Source: Deltaproteobacteria bacterium (GTDB lineage Bacteria; Desulfobacterota; Syntrophobacteria; Syntrophobacterales; Syntrophobacteraceae). Taken from it: 64,000 nucleotides of DNA. Every line of letters begins with the position of its first letter. Position 1 is the stretch's first letter. Where the stretch lies: NCBI GenBank assembly GCA_021780695.1, contig JAJXYD010000025.1, positions 310,001 through 374,000 of the forward strand. Direction: 5' to 3'. The translations under genes were made by a program, and so were the position numbers. The notes under the pieces are model-generated. The model was not told where the DNA came from and did not search any database. It saw only the letters and a list, made by a program, of their open reading frames with translations. Positions 9,256 through 18,530 of the stretch are shown here, in pieces.

Positions 9256-10167
9256 TCATTTCATCCAATATTCCGTGTTTCTCGTCAAGATACGCTTAAC
9301 TTGTATTGGAAGCTTCCTATGATAAGTTCCCAGTTTGTAGGCGAAATACTTGATAAACGTGCGATAAAGGCACGATAGTACGTAAACTTTTTTAATAGCG
9401 AGCAGAAACTTAACTTCGGATAGAACGAATTGTTTTCCCTCGCCGGAGGGACCACCGTACTGATTAAGTATCCATGATTCGTCCGCGTGTAAAACGCCCA
9501 CGTCGAAGTAGCGCCTGAATTCTTCGCGATATGAATAATAATGGGAGTGATATACCTGCGCGGAAGCGCAATATACGATATCCCATCCCTTGGAGATCAT
9601 TTTCCCTGCCACATAGGTATCTTCTCCAAAAATAATCCTTCCTGGAAACCCGCCTGCCGATAACAGGGCGTCCACACGGTATGCGGCGAATGAATTGGAT
9701 ATAAAAATAGTTTTAATACCCAATTTGCTTATATCTTTTTTACTTTTTCTTTCGCATTCATCCGGGTAGTTGAAGAGCCTTGCGTGTGCCTCGATCGGGT
9801 GCGCCCCGGGCCTTGGCAACTGTCTTCCATATACTGCCCCCACTTTTTCGTCCTGGAAGCAACCGATTAGATTTTCAACGGCGTGTTCGTTTGCAGGAAG
9901 TGCGTCCTGGGTGAGATAAATGATCACATCGGCCTCCGGCATCATTTCCACCGCCAGTTGCCTTGTCCCGCCGTGGTCGAACTCATGCCTTTCTATCTTG
10001 TGGATAACGGCATTAAGCCTTTTGAATTGATCGACATAGTCGTCGTCCGAATCGGAATCGATTACCAATATATTATCTACCTGTACGGTTTGTTTACCCA
10101 GGGCGTCGATAAAATCACAGACTTCCTTCCCGGGATTTAAAACTGGAACACATAAACCGATTTTCAT
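9256..10167 (-). CDS. Family 2 glycosyltransferase (rhamnosyltransferase-like)
   Basis: This 303-aa GT-A glycosyltransferase begins MKIGLCVPVLNPGKE, as the family does. It has VIDSDSDD (about residues 34-41), the FDHGGTRQ motif common in rhamnosyltransferases, and a TQDALPANE acidic site. A longer upstream start would run into the neighbouring gene, so ATG 10167 is chosen. It would add one sugar to the lipid-linked repeat unit on the cytoplasmic side. The stop of the preceding gene (10232) is 64 nt upstream. The exact donor sugar is unknown. Confidence 0.85.
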   Translation of the reverse strand: MKIGLCVPVLNPGKEVCDFIDALGKQTVQVDNILVIDSDSDDDYVDQFKRLNAVIHKIERHEFDHGGTRQLAVEMMPEADVIIYLTQDALPANEHAVENLIGCFQDEKVGAVYGRQLPRPGAHPIEAHARLFNYPDECERKSKKDISKLGIKTIFISNSFAAYRVDALLSAGGFPGRIIFGEDTYVAGKMISKGWDIVYCASAQVYHSHYYSYREEFRRYFDVGVLHADESWILNQYGGPSGEGKQFVLSEVKFLLAIKKVYVLSCLYRTFIKYFAYKLGTYHRKLPIQVKRILTRNTEYWMK

Positions 10168-10231
10168 CGCTATAGCTTTTCCCCTATAAAATTCGGACAA
10201 TGGCCCTGCCGTATCCATAGTCTGATCCAAT

Positions 10232-11260
10232 TTATTTAGCGCCGGATTCCAACAGTGTTTCTTCGAGCACAAGGCGAATTGTCTCAGCGACACTGTCCCA
10301 GTTGTAAATAGCCGCCCGTTCCAAACCTTTTTGTCTCAGCTCGTCCCTTAAATTGCTATCCTCCGTGATCCTTTCGATGCCCTCGGCAATTTTCTCGATC
10401 GAATACGGATCTACCGTCACCGCGGCATCCGCCGCAACCTCCTCAGTCCCCGTACACGCCGATGTCAACACCGGAGTCCCGCAGGCCATTGACTCCACTA
10501 TCGGCAGTCCAAATCCTTCGTAGAGCGAAGGAAACAAAAGGGCCAGAGCGCCCCTGTAAAGAGGGGGCAACTCTTCAGCCTTGACACGGCCAAGGAAACG
10601 AATCCTCCCTTCCACGCCACACCGCCTTGCTACCTCCTCCAGTTCTTTTGTAGGATCACCGGTAAACAACAACTTCACCGAGGTATCTATCCCGGCGCGG
10701 GAGAAGGCGCTTACAATCCGAACATCATTCTTATGAGGCTTACGGCTGCTTCCCACCACGAGCAGGTACGGATGCCCGGCTTCATAACTGGGACCATTGG
10801 GCTGATAGACAGGATCGACTCCGTAACCCATTTTTACAATTTTATCGGCCGCGACGCCCGACCAACTCATTATCCTTCTACGTGAGAACTCGGAACCGGT
10901 CAAAACGCGATTGGCAGTAAGGCATGCCCTTTTGATCACAAATCGGTAGTAGAGCCTCTTTAGGACCGAGCCGTTGGCTGGAACATCTATGTGGTTTAAA
11001 TCGTGCAAAGTGAATACGAAAGGGCGTATCATCGACAGAGGCGCATTGTATCCGGGGCTAAATACGACCGAAGCTTTCGGTAATCGGGCCATACTGGCCA
11101 TCAGCCTTAACGGGTCCCAGGGAGAACTGGGCCTGCCGGAGATATCAAGCTCTTTTAAGCACAAACGATTCTGAACGGCGGCACAATAAACGCCAAGCCC
11201 GTGAGGACCTACCCATCGATTGTCAATGTAGACGCTTTTCCTTATATCGAGCACATTCAT
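10232..11260 (-). CDS. Family 4 (GT-B) glycosyltransferase
   Basis: This 342-aa retaining glycosyltransferase has GT4 hallmarks. These are FVFTLHDLNHI in the N-domain, YLLVVGSSRKPHKN at the inter-domain region, FLGRVKAEELPPLYRGA, and the nucleotide-sugar pocket PSLYEGFGLPIVESMACGTP (the E-x7-E motif). It is likely mannosyl- or similar, by family. The annotated ATG is immediately preceded by AAAGGA with no gap. The in-frame GTG at codon 3 (11254) is better spaced and could be the real initiator. It belongs to the EPS glycosyltransferase series. Confidence 0.88.
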   Translation of the reverse strand: MNVLDIRKSVYIDNRWVGPHGLGVYCAAVQNRLCLKELDISGRPSSPWDPLRLMASMARLPKASVVFSPGYNAPLSMIRPFVFTLHDLNHIDVPANGSVLKRLYYRFVIKRACLTANRVLTGSEFSRRRIMSWSGVAADKIVKMGYGVDPVYQPNGPSYEAGHPYLLVVGSSRKPHKNDVRIVSAFSRAGIDTSVKLLFTGDPTKELEEVARRCGVEGRIRFLGRVKAEELPPLYRGALALLFPSLYEGFGLPIVESMACGTPVLTSACTGTEEVAADAAVTVDPYSIEKIAEGIERITEDSNLRDELRQKGLERAAIYNWDSVAETIRLVLEETLLESGAK

Positions 11261-11730
11261 TCCTTTAAATACGAGAAGGAGTAATAGTTGGAATTATGAG
11301 CTGATTTTTTTGCACCCCTGGATGCAGCAGACTGTTAAAAATCGTTCATAAATTAGTGTTGAGAGACAATGGATGGCTGTTGGAACAATTACCTTAAACG
11401 CCGTTTAATCTACAAAAACTCGAATTTTGGAAATCAACGCCGGACCAATCGAAGAGAGGGGCGAAACATTTGCGTCTTTTCTTTGGGTTGCCCGTCTTGC
11501 GAAGTTTTCTTTCGCATTCCGTCTGTCACTTTTCCATTAACTTGAGAGCTTAGAGGATTTGTTCCGGTTTTGGGTTTAGATTTTAACAAACGAGGCTCGC
11601 GATATCTAAATCGCGCTCCACAGCTTTACGAAGAAAAAAGGAAAGGCGGCAAGCATTCCCCTCGGCTTCACGGAGATCCTTGATACCACAGTCTTCTCAA
11701 AATGCAGTTCGGCTCATCCACCGGCATTCC
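11261..11730. other. 470-bp spacer in the EPS locus
   Basis: No coding frame was recognised. A small dyad, CGCGAT-ATCTAA-ATCGCG, sits at 11598-11615 and could form a hairpin, but no T-tract follows on either strand. The upstream part (11270-11440) is AT-rich and could hold the promoter for the 10232-11260 gene; I found no hexamer pair good enough to call. Confidence 0.4.
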
Positions 11731-12945
11731 TCACCCCCTCGCGACTTCCCGGCACAAGGCCAGGTGGGTGGACACCCACGCGTCATGGTCCAAAAAGCGT
11801 TCGACCGAGGCGCGCGCAGCACGTCCCATGGCATCGCGAAGCTCCGCGTCTTCCGTTAACTTCACAAGCGCGGAAGAAAGTTCCCCGGCATTGTCGGGCT
11901 CGAAAAGCAGACCGTTATCGCCATGACGGATAATTTCCGGAATGCCTCCTCGACGAGAACCGATCACCGGCTTACCGAAAGCGAGCGCCTCTGTTACCAC
12001 TGTAGGATAGGTATCGGGCCATAGGGAAGGAACCGCCACGATATCCACATCGGGATAAAAATCGCGCGGCCTGACGCGGCCAAGAAATCGAATGCGCTCC
12101 GATTGAAAACGGAAACGCAGCCTCTTCACATATTCGGTCTCGCCGCCGCCGGCGATTGACAGCTCCACGTTTGGAATTTCCAACCGGACGAAACTTTCAA
12201 GCAATAGCTCAATTCCCTTGACTGCCTCGACTCTGCCGATAAAACCGATCCGAACATTTTTATCCTTGCCGGTCCGGGCTGATGAGAGTGATGCGCCAAT
12301 GCCCAATTGGCCCGGATCGCAAACATTATGTATCGCCCGCCGTATCGGTACATCCGTAAAGTAACCCAACCCAAGATGCCTGTCGAGCACAAAGCGGCTG
12401 ACACCCACGACTGCGGAAACATGGCTGGAAAGACGCCGGTGCGTCAGCCTCAAAAAACGGCAGGAGGTGCATTGGCCCTTACAATTGGCCCCGTTTTTAT
12501 GCATCGTGGTTTTCGGGCAAATAACATAGTTGTCGTGAAGCACCTGAACCGAAGGGATTTTCATACCGGCAATAGTGCCCCAGGCGGCTGCCGACCAACA
12601 GGACAAATTGTGGATCTCAACGACATCGGGTTTTTCGGCCTGTAAAACTTGGCGCAGAATCGGCTGCATGAAAGGATTGTAGCTGTCCAAAAGATGAAAG
12701 AGCATTCTTTTGGCGCTTCTTTGCCGGACCTTTATGTTCGGCCAATAGACGTTTCGAATCCCAGCGCGAATGATCCGCACGCCATTACGCGCAATCCGCT
12801 GGAAACCCGCCCCCGCCCATGTGGACAGCACGACCGCTTCCAGCCCTCTTCGTGCAAAGCTCTCGGCGAGACGGCACATAATCACTTCGGCGCCTCCGCC
12901 GTCCCGCGGATCGTCATAGGGATTCAAAAAAAGGACCTTTTTCAT
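11731..12945 (-). CDS. Family 4 (GT-B) glycosyltransferase
   Basis: A 404-aa GT4 protein. The N-domain starts MKKVLFLNPYDDPRDGGGAE with the glycine-rich loop of this family. The acceptor-side block is VEIHNLSCWS and the inter-domain strand is IGFIGRVEAVKGIELLLES. The C-domain has PSLWPDTYPTVVTEALAFGKP, with the paired glutamate region partly diverged (T before E). A cysteine cluster CKGQCTSCRF (about residue 155) is typical of one GT4 subgroup. The start overlaps the stop of the upstream gene by 4 nt (ATGA), so the two are translationally coupled. Confidence 0.88.
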   Translation of the reverse strand: MKKVLFLNPYDDPRDGGGAEVIMCRLAESFARRGLEAVVLSTWAGAGFQRIARNGVRIIRAGIRNVYWPNIKVRQRSAKRMLFHLLDSYNPFMQPILRQVLQAEKPDVVEIHNLSCWSAAAWGTIAGMKIPSVQVLHDNYVICPKTTMHKNGANCKGQCTSCRFLRLTHRRLSSHVSAVVGVSRFVLDRHLGLGYFTDVPIRRAIHNVCDPGQLGIGASLSSARTGKDKNVRIGFIGRVEAVKGIELLLESFVRLEIPNVELSIAGGGETEYVKRLRFRFQSERIRFLGRVRPRDFYPDVDIVAVPSLWPDTYPTVVTEALAFGKPVIGSRRGGIPEIIRHGDNGLLFEPDNAGELSSALVKLTEDAELRDAMGRAARASVERFLDHDAWVSTHLALCREVARG

Positions 12946-13991
12946 AGCGGAAACTCCGGGTTTACCCCGAGTCTTCCAGCCAACCCGTCCTTAGCCGCCC
13001 GCATCACCAACCGGCAACGGTCATTTCTTCCGGCGAGGATGGCGCGCATACTGATCGCGGCCAGATAGACATAAAGATTGATAAGGAACACAAAACGGTC
13101 GCATTGCTTGCAACAGGCGCCAAAGTAGACTGCATTGCGGATTCCGTAATAGATTCGCAGGGCGGCGTCGCTTCTTGCAAAAACGCCAAAGCTGGTTTCA
13201 CCTCCGCGCCTGGCGGGTTGCGAAATCCCCATATCCTCCACCCGCGCGGCCGTCACCAAAGCGATGCGCCCTCCGCCCCGGGTGATGCGACTCGTGTATT
13301 CCCTGTCGTCCTCATAGAGCAGAAAATCTTCACGAGGCAACCCAATGGCCTCAGAAACCGCACGGTGGGAAAACAAGCCCCCGTAGCTGCCCGTATCGAG
13401 GTAGACCACCTCGGGCAGCGTCTCATTCACACGCGCCCCGCCCCACGGCAGGCGACGCCGCAATTTGTAGGGAATATCGTAAATATGAAAGCCCATGAAT
13501 GCGCCGCGGCGCGGATAAAAACGGTTCCAGGAAATTACCCCGCCACCGTCGGAAAATGCGGCGGGACGAAACGCCAGCACGGCCAGGCAATCCGCAGACA
13601 GGTCCAGGCGAAGCCGCCGGTATGTGGAAAGGAGTGCGTCAAGACAGCCGGACTTTGGACGATTATCGTCATCGAGCAGCCATATATACTCGGCCCCCAC
13701 CTCCATCGCGCGCGAAATCCCTGCCTTGAAGCCGCGAGCGGAGCCGGTATTTGCGCACATTTCCACAACCTCTGCGAAATTACCGTATCGCGCCAACAGT
13801 TCCTCTTTTACCGGCCAGGAGGCGCCGTTATCGACAACGATCGCACGCCCCACGCCCTGGCCGCGCACCGCGTCGAGCACGCTAAGGAGCAGTTCGCTTC
13901 GCCGGCCGTAGGTGACGGTAACGCAGCAGACCATCTCAGGGGACAATTCAAGTTGCTCCGCACCGCATGTCTGATTGCTCATCAACTGCAC
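12942..13991 (-). CDS. Family 2 glycosyltransferase
   Basis: This 349-aa GT-A enzyme has VCCVTVTYGRRSELL (about residue 20), VVDNGAS, NTGSARGFKAGI and the metal site WLLDDDNRPK (about residue 105). A short hydrophobic segment near the C-terminus (FLINLYVYLAAISMRAI) may associate with the membrane. The motif set resembles galactofuranosyl/rhamnosyl transferases. It is the first gene of a two-gene unit with the GT4 that overlaps its end. Confidence 0.87.
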   Translation of the reverse strand: MQLMSNQTCGAEQLELSPEMVCCVTVTYGRRSELLLSVLDAVRGQGVGRAIVVDNGASWPVKEELLARYGNFAEVVEMCANTGSARGFKAGISRAMEVGAEYIWLLDDDNRPKSGCLDALLSTYRRLRLDLSADCLAVLAFRPAAFSDGGGVISWNRFYPRRGAFMGFHIYDIPYKLRRRLPWGGARVNETLPEVVYLDTGSYGGLFSHRAVSEAIGLPREDFLLYEDDREYTSRITRGGGRIALVTAARVEDMGISQPARRGGETSFGVFARSDAALRIYYGIRNAVYFGACCKQCDRFVFLINLYVYLAAISMRAILAGRNDRCRLVMRAAKDGLAGRLGVNPEFPL

Positions 13992-14095
13992 CTCTTTAAT
14001 CTGTTACTACAAATCACATTATTGAAGAAATAAAACACTAGAAATAGTTTCGACAATAAATGTCCCCTGGATACTTTTCCAACGCACTCTAGATT

Positions 14096-15082
14096 CTATT
14101 TGGATAGAAGGTAGTTTAATCGATAAAAAAAATGAGCTATTTTTCTGAGTGGAGGATATAGTGGTGAAAAAACTTTAGTTCTCATAATAAAATCTTTCAA
14201 ACCCAATCTTGCAACGAATACAATGTTTATTCGAAAATGAACGCGTTCGACTTTTGAGTCATAGATGCTGTTCGTGGCAAGCAAATCCGTGAAACGCGGA
14301 AGGAATTCTTTATCAGGCAATTTTAAACAACGCAAATGATCTGGTATTCGATATCTTGTATTGGTTGCGCCGTGTGTTTCATAACCGATGTTTAGAACAA
14401 GACATTTTGATGGAACCAACGCTAATCTTCTCTTGGCCATGAAAGCATAGGTCAACTGCTCGTCCCAACCTTTATCTGGTTCTCTGTATCTATTATTGAA
14501 GTTGTATCTCCAGAAGGCCCTGACTAAAAAATCGTTAAATAGACTTCTAAGATTCTTATCGGAGTTAAATTCTGGCCAATCACGCATTTTAATGTCAAAG
14601 TCGGACCATCTATCTCTCCATGACGCCCATCCCCAGCTGAGATTGTATTTGGAAAAAAAATAGTAGTCGTCCGTATCATAATCGGGAAACGGGTTGAATC
14701 CCTGGATCATTGAAACGCGGCTATCGTTTCTATACCTTTCAAGCATGGTTTCACAGAAAGGGAAAAACTGATCGGAGGCAAAACAGTCGTCTTCAAGAAC
14801 TATTCCTTCTTCTTCCTGCCTGAAAAACCAATCGATTGCCGTTGCAGGTCCATATCCAACCCCCATGTTCTTTTCATTGAATAATGTATGAACCTGACAC
14901 TCCCAGTCGATGGAGCTTGTTATAAAACTGCGAACCTCCGTGGTGTTTATTCTTTCTTTCTCTGTCCTCGGACCATCGTTAAAAACGTATAATTTCTCCG
15001 GTTTAGCCTTCCTTATTTGCTTGAATACACGCTTTGTCTCTTCGATTCTGCAAAACGCGATAAGTAAAATTGGCGTCTTCAC
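14096..15082 (-). CDS. Nucleotide-diphospho-sugar transferase (HlpA-like, GT-A fold)
   Basis: The 328-aa protein begins MKTPILLIAFCRIEETKRVF and has VFNDGPR and the metal site IVLEDDCFAS (about residue 95). The block LSWGWASWRDRWS (about 150) is characteristic of this glycosyltransferase-like family, often annotated as hemolytic protein HlpA-like. Its DNA is clearly more AT-rich than the flanking GC-rich genes, suggesting later acquisition. It is followed, reading leftward, by the GC-rich glycosyltransferase pair and preceded by a transposase remnant. Confidence 0.75.
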   Translation of the reverse strand: MKTPILLIAFCRIEETKRVFKQIRKAKPEKLYVFNDGPRTEKERINTTEVRSFITSSIDWECQVHTLFNEKNMGVGYGPATAIDWFFRQEEEGIVLEDDCFASDQFFPFCETMLERYRNDSRVSMIQGFNPFPDYDTDDYYFFSKYNLSWGWASWRDRWSDFDIKMRDWPEFNSDKNLRSLFNDFLVRAFWRYNFNNRYREPDKGWDEQLTYAFMAKRRLALVPSKCLVLNIGYETHGATNTRYRIPDHLRCLKLPDKEFLPRFTDLLATNSIYDSKVERVHFRINIVFVARLGLKDFIMRTKVFSPLYPPLRKIAHFFYRLNYLLSK

Positions 15083-15218
15083 TTGAACTCCTTATAGGTT
15101 TCTCAAAAAAAGGCATCGCCCGAAGGAACCCTTTTTCTTAGAGTTTTTCAAGGATTGTTCTTCGATAACAAAAACTACTCAAAATCAGTCGATTTTCACG
15201 TTTTAAACATCTCCATGC

Positions 15219-15415
15219 TCAGTTTCTCGTAAAAATGACAACTGATCGCCTCCGGCAAACCTTATCGCTCATTTCGAGCGCGGCCACACCTTCGTCTGTT
15301 GTCGTGGCAAGGCTCACGCTCACCTCAACTGGCAAACCGTTACGGTTTTCCCTGAGAATGTGTCCAGCGTAAAAGAGCTTGAGTTCCGGCCTTTACCTCT
15401 CTTCGCAAGCTAAGC
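15219..15415 (-). pseudogene. Decayed IS transposase fragment (IS4/IS5-type DDE)
   Basis: On the minus strand, the frame ending in TGA at 15219-15221 reads KLFYAGHILRENRNGLPVEV and continues through ATTTDEGVAALEM. This matches the conserved core of IS5-type transposases (GHxLMENRNGL...AT..AER.AAL.M). Just upstream the continuation LAKRGKGR is in a different frame, and a TAA interrupts the first frame at 15393-15395, so the gene is frameshifted. Both ends of a full element are missing. It lies in the AT-rich part of the EPS locus. Confidence 0.75.
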
Positions 15416-15445
15416 TTACACCTCTGTAACCGGAAAGTGGGGAGA

Positions 15446-16819
15446 TTACGATGTCTCGGCACCGCCTAATCGAGATGAGTTCGATAAGAATCCGAATTTC
15501 TGAAGAGGTGCCTTAGACCGGGCAAGGCAGGTCGAACTTCGGATCGGGTAAGGCAACTTCACGTCCCCCACACCGTATCTAAATATACAACCGATGATAA
15601 ATCCAGGCAAAAAAGACGACACCATGTCCTGTGAGATGCCTATAAGCAAAATCGCAAATCCCAAAAGCCATAAAAACGTGCCCTGCCAATTCCTCTCTTT
15701 ACTTAAGGTTAGCATCGCCTTAACAATAAACCAAAGCAATAGAAACATGCCGACCCCAAAACAGCAGTACAGGTATAAGTACATATTGTCAACCGGAATA
15801 TAGCGTTCAGGATCAAAATGAGATAGGCCCCCGGTTACCCCACCAGCCCCTAAACCGAAAAACCAACCGCTATATCTAAACAAGCGATCTAAATTTAAAG
15901 GCCATGATTTGATTATTCTATCATTAAATCCAAGAAACATAAATTGATACAAGTACGAATCGAGATTCAATGTTATAAATTTTGATATTATTGGAAATAT
16001 AATACCAAAAGCTATTACAATAGCTACCATACCATTAATAACTTTATGGAACCACCTGTTATTAATAAATAGCAAAACAATACAAACGATAAAATAAGCT
16101 AAAATAGTTGCTTTTGCCAATGTCATTGCAATTGCTATAAAACTAGATAGCCATACACCAATGCTATATTTCTTATTTTTTATTGTTACTAAAAGATATA
16201 TCGTAAAAAAAATAATCAAATACGACGTATTGAAACTGTCAATACCTAAACCAGAGTAGCGAGAGAATCCAAGGTACGAACCTATCTTTGAACCTTGCAT
16301 TTTCATTCCCAGTAAAGAATAATTAAAATCAATCCAAGGAAAAGTAACAAAATATTGAAGCAACACGCTAAATACGGAGAATGCCCATAGCACAAAAATA
16401 AGCATTCGTCCATTTTGTTTGATTTTTATTAATGCCGGAAACACCTCACACCCATAGAGTAACGGAATCATCGTCCAAAAACTGAAAGCTGCTTGCATTA
16501 TATTTCTTGTATAAACCCAACAGACAACGCAATTAACCAAGAGCAGCAGCAAAAGTAACCATAAACCTTTCGAAACGCGATTCCTAACCAAATCATCAGC
16601 GATTGCAAGGGAAAAAGAAACGATCATCATGATCTTGGGAATATAGATAAGTAACTCTAGACCACTTAATGCCAGATAGTATCTTAAAACTCCTTCGAAA
16701 CTACATATAGGCAACATTATTACCAAAGGTAATAACAGGAACTTGTCTTTGAAGTTAAGATTAGCACTCCGGTGGCTAGGCCTCTTCATCATTCCTAATT
16801 TCCAATCGATACTCTTCAT
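15446..16819 (-). CDS. O-antigen/EPS polymerase- or ligase-like membrane protein (Wzy-type)
   Basis: A 457-aa, very hydrophobic protein with about ten to twelve membrane spans and a larger periplasmic loop (after SKFITLNLDSYLYQF), as in Wzy/WaaL proteins. It would join lipid-linked repeats in the periplasm. ATG 16819 with AGGA six bases upstream is preferred over GTG 16843. The gene is strongly AT-rich. The last 30 residues (after VKLPYPIRSS) are basic, serine-rich and GC-richer than the rest. They may have been added by the adjacent IS insertion, giving a chimeric tail. Confidence 0.75.
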   Translation of the reverse strand: MKSIDWKLGMMKRPSHRSANLNFKDKFLLLPLVIMLPICSFEGVLRYYLALSGLELLIYIPKIMMIVSFSLAIADDLVRNRVSKGLWLLLLLLLVNCVVCWVYTRNIMQAAFSFWTMIPLLYGCEVFPALIKIKQNGRMLIFVLWAFSVFSVLLQYFVTFPWIDFNYSLLGMKMQGSKIGSYLGFSRYSGLGIDSFNTSYLIIFFTIYLLVTIKNKKYSIGVWLSSFIAIAMTLAKATILAYFIVCIVLLFINNRWFHKVINGMVAIVIAFGIIFPIISKFITLNLDSYLYQFMFLGFNDRIIKSWPLNLDRLFRYSGWFFGLGAGGVTGGLSHFDPERYIPVDNMYLYLYCCFGVGMFLLLWFIVKAMLTLSKERNWQGTFLWLLGFAILLIGISQDMVSSFLPGFIIGCIFRYGVGDVKLPYPIRSSTCLARSKAPLQKFGFLSNSSRLGGAETS

Positions 16820-16989
16820 ACAATTTCCTGGATCCCTGAACACGTATTAAACAGAGTCGCACGCGTAACTTTCATATCTCCAATAAATACGTCCATGCGA
16901 CGTGCTTGCATGTGCAAAGCATCCAAACACTCCGTTAAAAGCTCTTTACGATTAAAGGTAACAGCCATCGCGGCAACTCTATTCGTCAT
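16816..16989 (-). pseudogene. Truncated family 2 glycosyltransferase (57 aa)
   Basis: A complete small frame with a good ribosome site (GAGAGGA, 7 nt before ATG). Its first 27 residues, MTNRVAAMAVTFNRKELLTE then CLDALHMQ, are the classic start of a GT2 glycosyltransferase. After that the sequence is unlike the family and stops at TGA, before any DxD. The stop overlaps the ATG of the polymerase gene (GTATGA), so this remnant may now serve as a translated leader coupling into that gene. Confidence 0.6.
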
Positions 16990-17256
16990 GATCTAATCCT
17001 CTCGATATCGGGCGCCGGCAAAAGATAAATTTGACTTTTTTCTCCAGCCTCAACTAAAAAATTTTCCCCGGCGCACTTTGAACCAAAATAAAGCTTGGAC
17101 CAGATCTTTCTTGGTGTAAAAGAAACTACCCCGGCATGCGGCCAGCTGGCCCTGATCTCGATTGGATTTCACCAGGCAAGAAACTCTGACCTCGCGATCC
17201 GAAAAAACGAATACAAAAATTACCCCACACAGCCCCACCCTAGCGCAATGGCGCTG
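16990..17256. other. Spacer upstream of the truncated glycosyltransferase
   Basis: No gene supported. It holds the ribosome site of the 57-aa remnant. A minus-strand 62-codon frame (17050-17238) lacks a ribosome site and family resemblance. Confidence 0.35.
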
Positions 17257-17450
17257 CCTTAAGGTCTGTTTGTCTCACGCGAAACCGCGAAAATTGAACC
17301 CGTAAAAAGCTTCATTTCGAACTGGTCTTCGACCAGGCTAATTCCACCCTGGAGAGCTCAGGTGGATTAGGACCCATTTCCTGTTATGTTTCTTTCATCT
17401 CTTTTTTCGCGCCTTCGCGTCTTTGGTGAGCCAAAATCAACAACATTGGC
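17257..17450 (+). repeat. Dispersed intergenic repeat, copy 2
   Basis: This is the second copy of the element at 4251-4450, in the same orientation. It retains the TTTTTTCGCGCCTTCGCGTC tail and adjoining blocks. Its right end runs into the minus-strand dehydratase gene: the stop codon (17437-17439) and last few codons of that gene lie in repeat-derived sequence. Confidence 0.8.
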
Positions 17451-18441
17451 GCCCCGGCTCGGAGTTTTCCAGCAGATCGGCTTCCACCATCTCCCGTACC
17501 AGGTCGCAAAAAGTTATGCTCGGCCGCCAATGCAGTAACCTTCGCGCTTTTGACGCATCTCCCACTAAAGGGGTTATCTCGGAAGGCCGAACCAACTTCT
17601 GATCGATTTCGATGTGTTTTTGGTAATCGAGTCCAACGGAGCGAAAGGCGAGTTCGACAAATTCTCTCACGCTATGGCACTTTCCCGTGGCCACGACGTA
17701 GTCTTGCGGCTCCTCTTGTTGGAGCATCCTCCACATGGCCTCGACATACTCTCCGGCATGCCCCCAGTCGCGCTTGGCATCGAGATTTCCCAGCCGGATT
17801 TTCTCCATTAGTCCCAGCTTTATTCTTGCCGCGTGGCTGGTTATTTTGCGCGTGACAAATTGGGGCCCCCGGCGTGGAGACTCGTGGTTAAAGAGAATCC
17901 CCGAGACCGCGAAGAGCCCGTGCGCCTCCCTGTAGTTTCTGGTGAGGTGATACCCGGCTACTTTTGAGATTCCGTAGACCGAACGCGGTTGAAAAGGTGT
18001 GTCTTCATTTTGGGGACTTTGAACCGCGTTTCCAAACATTTCGCTCGATCCGGCGAAAAAAAAACGGCATTCCGGCGCCCGCGTTTTGATGGCCGACAAT
18101 ACGCGAAGCGTTCCGTCGATATTGGTTCGTAGCGTCGCGTGTTCTTCCTTAAAGGAATGGAACACAAAACTTTGCGCCGCCAGGTGGTAACATTCGTCCG
18201 GTTTTACTTTTTCCACTACGCTCTCTAAGCTTCGGTAGTTGTCGAGCGATGCTTCATGCAGCTTCAGCCGGTCGATAAAGCGGCTAATCCGCCATGTGCG
18301 CCGCCCCCTGTCTTCCGGAGCTGTTTTGCGGACAATGCCGTGGACCTCGTAGCCTTTGTCCAGCAGCAGTTCGGCGAGGTAGCTGCCGTCTTGACCCGTG
18401 ATCCCGGTTATAAGCGCTTTTTTGTCGCTTTCCTTCCTCAA
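17437..18441 (-). CDS. GDP-mannose 4,6-dehydratase-family / GDP-6-deoxy-sugar enzyme (second paralog)
   Basis: Short-chain dehydrogenase/reductase of the GMD family, 334 aa. It has the NAD(P) motif GITGQDG (residues 13-19), an active-site S132-S133-E134 (FAGSSEMFG) and the Y156-K160 pair. It also keeps GMD-specific blocks such as RRGPQFVTRKI and KRDWGHAGEYVEAMW. The true GMD next door has a threonine where this has S133. It could be a GDP-mannose or GDP-heptose dehydratase, or the partner reductase. I chose TTG 18441 (GGAG seven bases upstream), since longer starts run into the gmd end. Its 3' end lies in the dispersed repeat. Confidence 0.8.
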   Translation of the reverse strand: MRKESDKKALITGITGQDGSYLAELLLDKGYEVHGIVRKTAPEDRGRRTWRISRFIDRLKLHEASLDNYRSLESVVEKVKPDECYHLAAQSFVFHSFKEEHATLRTNIDGTLRVLSAIKTRAPECRFFFAGSSEMFGNAVQSPQNEDTPFQPRSVYGISKVAGYHLTRNYREAHGLFAVSGILFNHESPRRGPQFVTRKITSHAARIKLGLMEKIRLGNLDAKRDWGHAGEYVEAMWRMLQQEEPQDYVVATGKCHSVREFVELAFRSVGLDYQKHIEIDQKLVRPSEITPLVGDASKARRLLHWRPSITFCDLVREMVEADLLENSEPGRQCC

Positions 18442-18530
18442 TGAAATGCTCCAAGACAGGAATTGATAAACAACCGCTAAGATCTCATCCGTCGCCAAGA
18501 GAGCCGGTCCACAAACGCCGGCCTGTTTTT

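Noticed and set aside
17050-17238. 62-codon minus-strand frame
   Set aside because: No ribosome site, no family resemblance, and it lies in a rearranged spacer.
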